Below, piece by piece: positions 26,833 through 34,794 of a DNA stretch of 64,000 bases. Source of the stretch: Chitinophaga dinghuensis (lineage in GTDB: Bacteria; Bacteroidota; Bacteroidia; Chitinophagales; Chitinophagaceae); assembly GCF_003259435.1 (NCBI RefSeq), contig NZ_QLMA01000002.1, positions 744,001-808,000 on the forward strand. Reading direction: 5' to 3'. The position numbers were made by a program, and so were the translations under genes. The number at the start of each line of letters is the position of its first letter. Within the stretch, counting starts at the first letter, position 1. The notes below the pieces were generated by a model. It saw nothing but the letters and a program-made list of their open reading frames with translations. It made no database searches and was not told where the DNA came from.

Positions 26833-27822
26833 CTGAACAAAAGTACCAAAATAATTCTCAATTACGCATTAGGCATTATCCTTTTCGTCTGGTTAGGTTA
26901 TTCTATTTATACGCAGGTGACCCACAGGGATAACCTGGATGAGTCGTTCCGTCAGATGCGCGAATCCCTGCATCAGAAAGGATGGACAGGTATTTTCCTG
27001 GTAGTAGTACTGATGTTTTTTAACTGGGGATTTGAAGCCCGTAAGTGGCAGATGCTGGTACGCCCCCTGGAGAAAATCTCTTTTATCAAGGCCTTCAGCG
27101 CTATCCTTTCAGGGGTTTCCATTTCTATTAATACCCCTAATCGTATAGGCGAGTACGGTGGTCGCGTACTTTATCTCCAGAACCATAACAAGTTAAAAGC
27201 CATTGCTGCCACCATTGTAGGGAGTTTCAGCCAGCTGATCGTAACTGTTATTTTTGGGTTAATTGGTTTGATCTATTATATACATAACCTCGCGCCCAGA
27301 GATGGTTCCAGGTATTTGAACCCCGACTTCTGGGGAAATTTGGTCCTGGGAGTGCTGGTAATTATTTGTGCCCTGACGATATTGTTATATTTTCGGTTAA
27401 GGTTAATTCTGGCTGTATTTGAGAAAGTAAGATGGCTGCGCAAACTCAGCGTTTTTGTTCAGATAATTGTGAGATATTCTCCCGCTCAATTGCGTTATCT
27501 GTTGCTGCTTTCAGCCCTCCGTTACCTGGTCTTCTCGGCACAGTATTTGATTTTGCTGGACGCATTGGGAGTGGAGTTTTTGTGGTGGCAGGCCTTCCTG
27601 CTCAACAGTGTAATTTACCTTGTAATGGCTGTTGTTCCCACTATTGCCATTGCTGAACTTGGAGTTCGCGGAAAAGTAAGTATCTTCTTCCTCGGTTTGC
27701 TCAGTTCCAACGAAGTAGCTATCCTTGCAGCCACAGGTGGAATCTGGTTGATTAACCTCTTCCTCCCTGCTATCGCTGGAACAGTGCTCCTGCTGGGAGT
27801 TAAAATAATAAAGGAAAAATAG
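26833..27822 (+). CDS. Lysylphosphatidylglycerol synthase TM-region (flippase-like) membrane protein
   Basis: About 330 residues with some eight or nine membrane helices, of the LPG_synthase_TM family (UPF0104). The conserved N-T-P-N-R-I-G-E-Y-G-G-R block is present (about residues 98-109), as is A-I-A-E-L-G-V-R-G. No synthase catalytic domain is attached, so a lipid or lipid-carrier transport role is possible, but the function is open. Homologous N-termini as I recall them begin near N-K-S-x-K-I, which here follows a CTG at 26833. An ATG at 26770 would start within ruvC, upstream of the promoter. It is followed 9 bp later by a DUF3108 gene. Confidence 0.85.
   Translation: MNKSTKIILNYALGIILFVWLGYSIYTQVTHRDNLDESFRQMRESLHQKGWTGIFLVVVLMFFNWGFEARKWQMLVRPLEKISFIKAFSAILSGVSISINTPNRIGEYGGRVLYLQNHNKLKAIAATIVGSFSQLIVTVIFGLIGLIYYIHNLAPRDGSRYLNPDFWGNLVLGVLVIICALTILLYFRLRLILAVFEKVRWLRKLSVFVQIIVRYSPAQLRYLLLLSALRYLVFSAQYLILLDALGVEFLWWQAFLLNSVIYLVMAVVPTIAIAELGVRGKVSIFFLGLLSSNEVAILAATGGIWLINLFLPAIAGTVLLLGVKIIKEK
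26838..26845 (-). promoter_or_regulatory. Promoter -7 element of ruvC
   Basis: TACTTTTG on the minus strand matches TAnnTTTG and would start transcription near 26831, about 30 bases before the TTG at 26801. It faces the plus-strand promoter at 26810-26817. Confidence 0.45.
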
Positions 27823-27831
27823 ACTCTAGCA

Positions 27832-28623
27832 ATGCGGTATTTGTTACTCATCATCATCAGCTTAACCTGTATACGCCCCGCTCAAGCGCAGACCGACTTC
27901 TGCTCTATCCGCAACAGCAGTTTCAATGCCGGTGAAACCATCACCCTGAAAGTATTCTATGCCCTCGGAAAAATGTTCATTGGCGCCGGCGAAGCTACCT
28001 TTAATTGCAGCCTGGAGAAGTTTGCCGGTCGCGATGTATTCCACATCGTAGGAGATGGTAAAACCTATAAGGCCTATGACTGGTTCTTTAAAGTGCGGGA
28101 TCGTTATGAAACTTATTTAGACACGGCTACACTGCAACCACTGAAGTTCGTTCGCAATGTAAATGAAGGCGGATACAAAATCTACAATAACGTAGTTTTC
28201 AATCAGGCCGCACATCAGGCGATCAGTACTACCGGTACCTATACGGTTCCTCCATGCGTACAGGATGTTATCAGCTCCATCTATTATGCCAGAAACATCG
28301 ATTTCTCCAAGTACAACGAAGGCGACAAAATTCCCTTTGCCATGTTCCTCGATGATCAGGTGTATAATATCTATGTAAGATACCTTGGCAAAGAAAACGT
28401 AAAAACCAAATTCGGCACTTTCCGGGCCATTAAATTCAAACCCCTGCTGATCAAAGGCACCGTGTTTGAAGGCGGAGAGAAAATGACCGTATGGGTAAGC
28501 GATGATGGTAATAAGATTCCCTTACGTATAGAAAGCCCTATCTCCGTTGGTAGCGTAGTGGTAGACATGATAAACTACGGTAATCTCCGTCATCCGCTGA
28601 CTTCCCTCATTAAAGAGCGCTAA
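27832..28623 (+). CDS. Exported DUF3108 protein
   Basis: A 263-residue exported protein (signal peptide M-R-Y-L-L-L-I-I-I, cleavage after A-Q-A). The DUF3108 domain fills the mature part: a beta-rich fold with G-E-x-I-T-L-K-V-F-Y near the start and the late K-I-P-L-R-I-E-S-P-I-S-V-G-S-V segment. The family is of unknown function. It lies 9 bp after the flippase-like gene and is probably co-transcribed. Confidence 0.88.
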   Translation: MRYLLLIIISLTCIRPAQAQTDFCSIRNSSFNAGETITLKVFYALGKMFIGAGEATFNCSLEKFAGRDVFHIVGDGKTYKAYDWFFKVRDRYETYLDTATLQPLKFVRNVNEGGYKIYNNVVFNQAAHQAISTTGTYTVPPCVQDVISSIYYARNIDFSKYNEGDKIPFAMFLDDQVYNIYVRYLGKENVKTKFGTFRAIKFKPLLIKGTVFEGGEKMTVWVSDDGNKIPLRIESPISVGSVVVDMINYGNLRHPLTSLIKER

Positions 28624-28739
28624 TACAGAACCTTCGTGTATATATCTGCGTTATAACAGCGCGCTGAGCGCAGTTTTAACAATTTTTTTCGGACTCCGCG
28701 TCCGGAATTTTACGACCTTTCAGGCCGCAGAAAAAACTT

Positions 28740-28747
28740 TATATTTG
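28740..28747 (+). promoter_or_regulatory. Promoter -7 element of orphan response regulator
   Basis: TATATTTG matches TAnnTTTG and ends 16 bp before the ATG at 28764. Confidence 0.5.
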
Positions 28748-28763
28748 TTATAATCAACCCTTT

Positions 28764-29471
28764 ATGATTATGGAAGAACGTAAACCGAAAATATTACTGG
28801 CAGAGGATGATACCAACCTCGGTATGGTATTGAAAAACTACCTGGAGCTGAACGACTACGATGTGGAGCTCTGCAGGGACGGCATCCTGGCGCTGGCGGC
28901 CTTCCGTCGTGAAAAATTTGATATCTGCCTGCTGGACATCATGATGCCCAACATGGACGGTTTCAAACTGGCCGAAGAAATCCGTGATGTAGATCCGGAT
29001 ATCCCCCTGTTCTTCCTCTCCGCTAAAACCATGAAGGAAGATATCATCCAGGGTTATAAACTGGGTGCTGACGACTATATCTCCAAACCTTTCGATAGCG
29101 AATTGTTGCTGCTGAAGATCAAAGCCATCCTCAAACGCAACCAGGAACTGCATAGCAAGGAAGAAGAACAACACGAATTCAAAATCGGTTCTTATGAATT
29201 CAACTCCCGCCTGCGTACTTTGACCCGCAACGGAGATTCACATACCTTGTCGCCGAAAGAGAATGAACTGTTACACATGCTCTGTGAACATAAGAACGAC
29301 CTACTCCCAAGAGAGCTGGCACTGAAAAAAATCTGGGGCAGCGATACCTACTTCAACGGTCGTAGTATGGACGTATATATCGCCAAACTGCGTAAATACC
29401 TGAAAGACGATTCTAATATTGAAATTGTCAATATTCACGGCAACGGCTTCCGCCTGGTAGTGAAAGAGTAG
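28764..29471 (+). CDS. OmpR-family response regulator (RprY-like, orphan)
   Basis: A 235-residue regulator. The receiver has D-D at 15-16, Asp58 in C-L-L-D-I-M-M-P and Lys in I-S-K-P-F; the winged helix has W-G-S-D-T-Y-F-N-G-R-S-M-D-V and L-R-K-Y-L-K. It resembles RprY of Bacteroides and the orphan at 25362-26060. No kinase gene is adjacent. It has its own promoter and a strong terminator after it. Confidence 0.92.
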   Translation: MIMEERKPKILLAEDDTNLGMVLKNYLELNDYDVELCRDGILALAAFRREKFDICLLDIMMPNMDGFKLAEEIRDVDPDIPLFFLSAKTMKEDIIQGYKLGADDYISKPFDSELLLLKIKAILKRNQELHSKEEEQHEFKIGSYEFNSRLRTLTRNGDSHTLSPKENELLHMLCEHKNDLLPRELALKKIWGSDTYFNGRSMDVYIAKLRKYLKDDSNIEIVNIHGNGFRLVVKE

Positions 29472-29520
29472 TACTACGCTGTATATGATTCAGCAGGACA
29501 AATACTCCTGCCTAAAATAA

Positions 29521-29565
29521 TAAAACAAAAGAAGTGACGTCGCAGACGTCACTTCTTTTGTTTTA
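29521..29565. terminator. Bidirectional terminator, perfect 21-bp stem
   Basis: Arms 29521-29541 and 29545-29565 are exact complements around a GCA loop. The outer part is A-rich on the left and T-rich on the right, so it ends both the regulator gene and convergent ruvB. Confidence 0.93.
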
Positions 29566-29605
29566 TCCAGTCTTTTATTGATAGCGTCAAGATGTTATGT
29601 TATCC

Positions 29606-30634
29606 TTAGAAAAGTAAATTGCCACCCGTGCGGAATGGCGTCTTCCCTAAGTGCGTATAGGCTTTCTCCGTTACCTCACGACCTCTTGGCGTACGTTTGA
29701 TAAAGCCCTCCTGTATCAGGAATGGCTCATATACCTCTTCAAGGGTTCCCGCTTCTTCTCCGACAGCAGTAGCAATAGTAGTAATACCTACCGGACCTCC
29801 TTTGAAGTTCTCAATGATCACCTGCAAAATGCGGTTATCCATTTCATCCAGTCCATATTCATCCACATTCAGCGCTTTCAGACTGAACTGTGCAATTTCC
29901 AGATCGATGGTACCATTGCCCATTACTTGTGCAAAATCCCTTACCCTGCGCAACAACCCATTTGCAATACGAGGCGTTCCTCTGGAGCGCCTGGCGATCT
30001 CCCCGGCAGCATCAGAAGTTATCTTTGTATTCAGCAATCCTGCAGCTCTCCAGATGATTTTCTGCAAAGTGCCTGCTGTATAGTATTCCAGCCTGGATTT
30101 AATACCAAAACGGGATAATAAAGGAGCAGTTAACAGACCAGAACGGGTAGTGGCGCCGATCAGTGTAAACGGCATCAGGTTCAGCTGTATAGACCTGGCA
30201 CTTGGGCCCGAATCGATCATGATATCAATACGATAGTCCTCCATGGCAGAATACAGGTATTCTTCCACGACGGTACTGAGTCGGTGAATCTCATCAATAA
30301 AAAGCACGTCGCGCTCTTCCAGGTTGGTGAGCAATCCTGCTAGGTCGCCTGGTTTTTCTATCACAGGACCTGAAGTTTCCTTGATGTTTACGCCCATTTC
30401 ATTCGCAACGATGCGGGAAAGGGTCGTTTTACCAAGGCCGGGAGGACCATGAAACAGTACATGGTCCAGCGCTTCACCACGCATTTTTGCAGCTTTGATG
30501 AAGACCTTCAGGTTCTCAATAATCTGATCCTGCCCCGAGAAATCAATGATCTCCCGCGGACGAATACTATTTTCGAACTCTTTCTCAGCTGCGCTGAGCC
30601 TGTTCTCATCTGGTCTTAAATATTGATCTGACAT
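29606..30634 (-). CDS. ruvB: Holliday junction branch-migration helicase RuvB
   Basis: A 342-residue AAA+ motor of the RuvAB complex. Walker A is [10 protein letters not shown], Walker [10 protein letters not shown], sensor 1 G-A-T-T-R-S-G-L-L, with Arg finger L-L-S-R-F-G. The C-terminal winged helix is G-P-V-G-I-T-T-I-A...R-T-P-R-G-R. Length is typical (about 336-345). ruvA is not in the window. Confidence 0.97.
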   Translation of the reverse strand: MSDQYLRPDENRLSAAEKEFENSIRPREIIDFSGQDQIIENLKVFIKAAKMRGEALDHVLFHGPPGLGKTTLSRIVANEMGVNIKETSGPVIEKPGDLAGLLTNLEERDVLFIDEIHRLSTVVEEYLYSAMEDYRIDIMIDSGPSARSIQLNLMPFTLIGATTRSGLLTAPLLSRFGIKSRLEYYTAGTLQKIIWRAAGLLNTKITSDAAGEIARRSRGTPRIANGLLRRVRDFAQVMGNGTIDLEIAQFSLKALNVDEYGLDEMDNRILQVIIENFKGGPVGITTIATAVGEEAGTLEEVYEPFLIQEGFIKRTPRGREVTEKAYTHLGKTPFRTGGNLLF

Positions 30635-30648
30635 ATCTTCAATGAACC

Positions 30649-30656
30649 CAAAAGTA
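30649..30656 (-). promoter_or_regulatory. Promoter -7 element of ruvB
   Basis: TACTTTTG on the minus strand matches TAnnTTTG and lies 15 bp before the ruvB ATG at 30634. Confidence 0.5.
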
Positions 30657-30758
30657 CTGAAAAGCGCTTGGAAAAATATGCGTTGCTGGAATCAACTGGA
30701 AAGTGGTAATTTCACTTTGCTGCAAAAGCTCAGCCAACAAAGAAAACACGCTCTACGC

Positions 30759-32078
30759 ATGAAAAAATCAATCTTACTCCTGCTTACCTGTGCTATTTCC
30801 GGTTATAGTACCTATGCGCAGGTTATCAAAGAAAAAGAAGTGAAACGCATTGTTTCCACCCTTGCCGATGATGATATGATGGGTCGTCAACCCGGGACCC
30901 CAGGCGCATTTAAAGCCGCAAAGTTTATTGAAGACGAGTTTGCCAAGGCCAAACTCCTGCCACTGGAAGGTAATACGAGGTACCGACAGGAATTCAAGAA
31001 ATATCAACTTATCCAGAACAGTTCTTCCATTACCATTAACGGTAATGCTAAAAATCTGGATATAGTAGTAGTGGGTAAAGCCAGAAGTATTGACTGGAAA
31101 AAAGATACAGCCAAGATTAAGGAGGTACATGTTAATTCTCCATCTCTGTTATTCGGTATGATGCGGAAAGCAGGTAAACTGAAAGAGAATACCGTACTGT
31201 GGGTAGATTCCTCTCTGGCGAAGTACCAGTCATACATAAAAATGGGCGTATCTGAAAAATACTACAACGACCCTGCGGATATTGATAATATTGAACCAAA
31301 TGAAACGCCATACAATCTGGTAGTAGTACTGGAAAACGGAACAACAGCAGGAGAGAATGATAACTGGGAGATAAAAGCCCAACGTAATATCGTGGAAACT
31401 CCCTTTACAAACATTGTGGGTATGATTCGCGGTACTACTAAGCCAGAGGAATATGTAGTATTCAGCGCCCACTATGACCACCTGGGTATTATACCTAACG
31501 CTGGTAAAGACTCTATCGCAAACGGCGCTGATGATGATGCTTCCGGAACAACTGCAGTCATTGAATTAGCTAATTATTTCAGCGGTAAGAAACCGGTTCG
31601 TTCCATCATCTTTGTTGCATTCACTGGTGAAGAAACCGGCGGACACGGTTCTCAATATTTCTCTCGCAAGCTAGATCCCAACAAGGTTGTAGCGATGTTT
31701 AACATTGAAATGATTGGTAAGGAATCCAAATTCGGAAAGAACAGCGCATTCATTACAGGATATGAAAAATCTGATTTCGGAAAAATTTTGCAGAATAACC
31801 TGAACGGATCTACGTTTAAATTTTATCCTGATCCATATCCGGAACAGAATTTATTCTATCGCTCAGATAACGCTACCCTGGCTCGTTTCGGTGTTCCTGC
31901 TCATACTATTTCTACTACGCAGATTGATAAAGATCAGTATTATCACACCGTAGGAGATGAAGTAAGTACATTGGATATGTCAAATATCACTGCTATTATT
32001 CAAGCGATCGCGACCAGTTCAGTAAGTATTGTAAATGGCACGGATACGCCTACACGAATTAAGCAAACTCAAGAGTAG
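30759..32078 (+). CDS. Exported M28 family zinc peptidase
   Basis: A 439-residue exported protein from the ATG at 30759 (signal peptide M-K-K-S-I-L-L-L-L, cleavage after T-Y-A before Q). The in-frame ATG at 30642 would add 39 residues before the signal peptide, so it is rejected. The co-catalytic zinc ligands of M28 are visible: S-A-H-Y-D-H-L-G, A-D-D-D-A-S-G, G-E-E (catalytic Glu), N-I-E-M-I-G and a late Y-Y-H-T-V-G-D. The usual N-x-D-M-x-G Asp is Glu here. The family removes N-terminal residues from peptides. Confidence 0.92.
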   Translation: MKKSILLLLTCAISGYSTYAQVIKEKEVKRIVSTLADDDMMGRQPGTPGAFKAAKFIEDEFAKAKLLPLEGNTRYRQEFKKYQLIQNSSSITINGNAKNLDIVVVGKARSIDWKKDTAKIKEVHVNSPSLLFGMMRKAGKLKENTVLWVDSSLAKYQSYIKMGVSEKYYNDPADIDNIEPNETPYNLVVVLENGTTAGENDNWEIKAQRNIVETPFTNIVGMIRGTTKPEEYVVFSAHYDHLGIIPNAGKDSIANGADDDASGTTAVIELANYFSGKKPVRSIIFVAFTGEETGGHGSQYFSRKLDPNKVVAMFNIEMIGKESKFGKNSAFITGYEKSDFGKILQNNLNGSTFKFYPDPYPEQNLFYRSDNATLARFGVPAHTISTTQIDKDQYYHTVGDEVSTLDMSNITAIIQAIATSSVSIVNGTDTPTRIKQTQE

Positions 32079-32093
32079 TCTATGTTTCATATG

Positions 32094-32133
32094 AATATCC
32101 GATAGCGTATAACGTTATCGGATATTTCTTTTT
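32094..32133 (+). terminator. Terminator after M28 peptidase
   Basis: A stem with arms 32094-32104 and 32115-32126 is followed by TTCTTTTT. It lies 16 bp after the stop. Confidence 0.8.
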
Positions 32134-32221
32134 AAATTAATTGTGTTGCTATTTTTTTTCCGAATTTCTTCTTTATTTTTACCGCAGTTAACCTTTTAAG
32201 ATTTTATCAAAACCATATCAA

Positions 32222-32977
32222 ATGAAAACCAAAAACCTCTACATGCTCGCTGTAGCAGGGCTATTCGCAACGATGTTTGCCGCCTGCAGCTCAGACATGA
32301 CACAGCCTGATCAACCAAAACTGGATGAAAAAAATGCGGCGAGTGTTAATTACGAATTTGAAAATGTTACTAGTACTGCCTCTCTTTCTGCCGACGCAAC
32401 TGGCCGACTGGCCGCTGTTACCGGCGACGCTTCCATGGCTAAAGCCAGCTCAGGCCGGTTCGATATTACCTGGGATACCGCTGCAGCAAGACTGAAAGAA
32501 ATTCGTTTTGAAGCGAAAAGAGGAAAAGATGAAGTTTCCTTTAAACTGACTACAGACAGATACATCGATCTGCTGAAAGTGCCTGGCGCACTAGGCGCTA
32601 TCAAAGTGCCAGTAGGTACTTACCAACAAGTAAAAGTATATGCGCAGGTGAAAGGAGATAAAAAAGAGCCTGCGGTTATTTTAAAAGGCCGCCTTACATG
32701 GGATGGTAAAACTATTCCAATGGATATCCAGTTATCTGGTACCATTGAATTGAAAGCCCAGGGTAAAGATGTAGTAGTATCTGATAGCAGCGTTGTATGG
32801 AAAGGAAAGCTACAGGTGAATATGGACCTGGCTTTAAGCAAACTGCAGATCGGAGATTTTACCGGATCTTTCGATTCCGGAAAACTTGTGATCAATATAG
32901 ATATGAATTCCAACCTGCACGACAAGCTTGCCGGAGCTGTTGAAAATAGTATGTCTGTAGAACATACGCACGACTAA
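32222..32977 (+). CDS. Lipoprotein of unknown function
   Basis: A 251-residue protein with a lipoprotein signal peptide: lipobox ending M-F-A-A-C, Cys22, followed by S-S-D. The mature part is beta-rich, with a stretch (L-L-K-V-P-G-A-L-G-A-I-K-V-P-V-G-T-Y) that weakly recalls DUF4382 proteins. It ends in E-H-T-H-D. I do not recognise a function. It is monocistronic, with a complex hairpin after it. Confidence 0.85.
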   Translation: MKTKNLYMLAVAGLFATMFAACSSDMTQPDQPKLDEKNAASVNYEFENVTSTASLSADATGRLAAVTGDASMAKASSGRFDITWDTAAARLKEIRFEAKRGKDEVSFKLTTDRYIDLLKVPGALGAIKVPVGTYQQVKVYAQVKGDKKEPAVILKGRLTWDGKTIPMDIQLSGTIELKAQGKDVVVSDSSVVWKGKLQVNMDLALSKLQIGDFTGSFDSGKLVINIDMNSNLHDKLAGAVENSMSVEHTHD

Positions 32978-32990
32978 TTCTCAAAATATA

Positions 32991-33061
32991 AGGAGGTTGT
33001 TTCATTGGTGCGCCTGTGGCGCATTTCACTGAAAGATGAATGCACGATGAAACAACCTCCT
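32991..33061. terminator. Nested stem-loop between lipoprotein and nuclease genes
   Basis: Perfect 15-bp outer arms (32991-33005 and 33047-33061) enclose an inner 6-bp GC-rich hairpin (33009-33014, 33018-33023). It lies between convergent genes and is likely to act as a terminator in both directions, though the T-tracts are poor (TATTTTATTT on the plus side). Confidence 0.6.
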
Positions 33062-33066
33062 GTATT

Positions 33067-33918
33067 TTATTTGATGTTAATTACAGTGAATACAGAAAAA
33101 TGATCTGATGCATATCTGCCTCCCCATGTTTCTGAAATGGTAGCGTGTTTCAGTACTTCAAAATTACCTTTCAGGAAGATGTAGTCAATAGGAGCGGGCT
33201 CCATTTCTCCTGCTTGCCAGCCATTGAAAGTGCCTACAGGACCATAGTGCGGCGTTTTGCTGACAGCCTTGCTGTCTGTAAAATGTAAGGCATTATTAAC
33301 GTCAGTGACTACACGAATAGGTTCGTCGTCTGGAGTCGCATTGAAATCTCCGGTAATGATAACAGGCGTTTTACCTGCAATATCATGCACCTTCTGTAAC
33401 AGTAACTTGGCGCTTTCTCTTCTTGCAATTTTACCCATATGATCGAAATGGGTATTGAAATGATAAAACACTTTACCCGTTTGTTTATCCTTGAATTTTC
33501 CCCAGGTCACAATGCGGGTAATCGCTGCATCCCAGCCTTTGCTGCCAGGCACAGTTGGACTTTCAGACAACCAGAACGTTTGCTGATCCAGTAGCTGTAG
33601 TCTGTTTACATCATAGAAAATTGCAGAATATTCTCCTTTTGTTTTTCCATCATCACGGCCTACGCCAATGGATTTATATCCCGGTAATAATCGATGCAGA
33701 TCTTGCATCTGATCGTCCAGGGCTTCCTGCACGCCAAGGGTGCTGATATTGTAGAATTGAACAGTGGAGGCCAGTTTGTCTTTTCTGTGTGGCCATGCAT
33801 TCAGACTGTCATTAGGCGTATTCATCCTGATGTTAAAGGTCATTACATGTAAAGGCGCCTGCGCAAATACCATCACGCCTGCCAGTAACAACAGCACGAG
33901 GGAAACAGCTTTTTTCAT
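33067..33918 (-). CDS. Exported endonuclease/exonuclease/phosphatase family protein
   Basis: A 283-residue exported enzyme (signal peptide M-K-K-A-V-S-L-V-L, cleavage near V-F-A before Q). The EEP fold signatures appear in order: F-N-I-R-M-N, G-V-Q-E-A-L (metal Glu), N-T-H-F-D-H, G-D-F-N-A-T-P-D and S-D-H-F-S-V (catalytic His). The family hydrolyses phosphodiesters of nucleic acids, phospholipids or inositol phosphates. The substrate is open. Confidence 0.92.
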   Translation of the reverse strand: MKKAVSLVLLLLAGVMVFAQAPLHVMTFNIRMNTPNDSLNAWPHRKDKLASTVQFYNISTLGVQEALDDQMQDLHRLLPGYKSIGVGRDDGKTKGEYSAIFYDVNRLQLLDQQTFWLSESPTVPGSKGWDAAITRIVTWGKFKDKQTGKVFYHFNTHFDHMGKIARRESAKLLLQKVHDIAGKTPVIITGDFNATPDDEPIRVVTDVNNALHFTDSKAVSKTPHYGPVGTFNGWQAGEMEPAPIDYIFLKGNFEVLKHATISETWGGRYASDHFSVFTVINIK

Positions 33919-33997
33919 TACTTAATCGATTTAGCTGCCCCAAAATAATAAATAGTAATGGTAAGGAAGAACCGTTGGTGTAAGACTTCACAACTAC

Positions 33998-34684
33998 TTA
34001 ACGTATATGCCTATTTAGCTGCATGATCAGATCGGGGTCCGGACAATTGCGAAGGTATTTTTCCCGTTCACTGAAGCGGCATACGCCGGGGTAGTCGCCC
34101 CTAAAGGCCTGCATATCTTCAATAATCTGGAAGTGCAGGTGTGGCGGCCATCCGCCATTTTCGGGCGGCAATCCGAACCAGGCTAATTGCTGGCCAGCGG
34201 TGACGGGCATATTTTCGTACAGTCCCTTTAGGTTAGAGATGCTGAGATGACCGTACAAGGTGTGGAAAGTGTATCCATCCAGTTGGTGTTGCAGGATGAT
34301 GGTAGCGCCGTAATCGCCAAAGTGGTCGTTGAAACGGAAGCTATGGATATGACCATTCAGGGGCGCAAAAACAGGGGTGCCTGAGAGTCCCCATACATCA
34401 ATGCCAAGATGGAGGCGCCGAGGCTCCTCACCGGCATCAAAATGCGGACTAACCGCATAGATGGTACGGTGTTCCCCATAACCGCCTATTCCCAGTCGGT
34501 ACCCATTATCCGCCAGGGTATGATCTATATATCGGCAAAACTGGTCTATATCCTGGAGAATGGCAGGAGTGAGGGTCGCATTGTTTCTGGTGAAATCCAT
34601 GGACAACAGCGATTCTGCGGGGTCCAGGAGCTGGATCACGGGTTGAAAGGAGTCCTGGTGTTTGCGTAAGATATCCTGCAGCAT
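33998..34684 (-). CDS. M23 family metallopeptidase-like protein without signal peptide
   Basis: About 228 residues from the ATG at 34684; the frame reaches a TTG at 34738, judged too weak. M23 zinc motifs are present: H-L-G-I-D (H-x-x-x-D) near residue 109 and H-L-H-F (H-x-H) near residue 179. The family cleaves peptidoglycan cross-bridges, but there is no signal peptide or lipobox here, so location and substrate are uncertain. It lies 110 bp after leuS, from which a terminator separates it. Confidence 0.85.
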   Translation of the reverse strand: MLQDILRKHQDSFQPVIQLLDPAESLLSMDFTRNNATLTPAILQDIDQFCRYIDHTLADNGYRLGIGGYGEHRTIYAVSPHFDAGEEPRRLHLGIDVWGLSGTPVFAPLNGHIHSFRFNDHFGDYGATIILQHQLDGYTFHTLYGHLSISNLKGLYENMPVTAGQQLAWFGLPPENGGWPPHLHFQIIEDMQAFRGDYPGVCRFSEREKYLRNCPDPDLIMQLNRHIR

Positions 34685-34738
34685 AGTTGAGGGGCCCCGG
34701 AAATGGGTTATTAAATATACTGCTTTTATTGTATGCAA

Positions 34739-34769
34739 AAGAAAAAGGGATGGCGTCTCACCATCCCTT
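34739..34769 (-). terminator. Terminator after leuS
   Basis: Nine-bp arms (34745-34753, 34761-34769) with a 7-base loop. On the minus strand the stem is followed by TTTTTCTTTTG. Confidence 0.85.
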
Positions 34770-34794
34770 CCCTATATATTTTATTATCTGGTGG

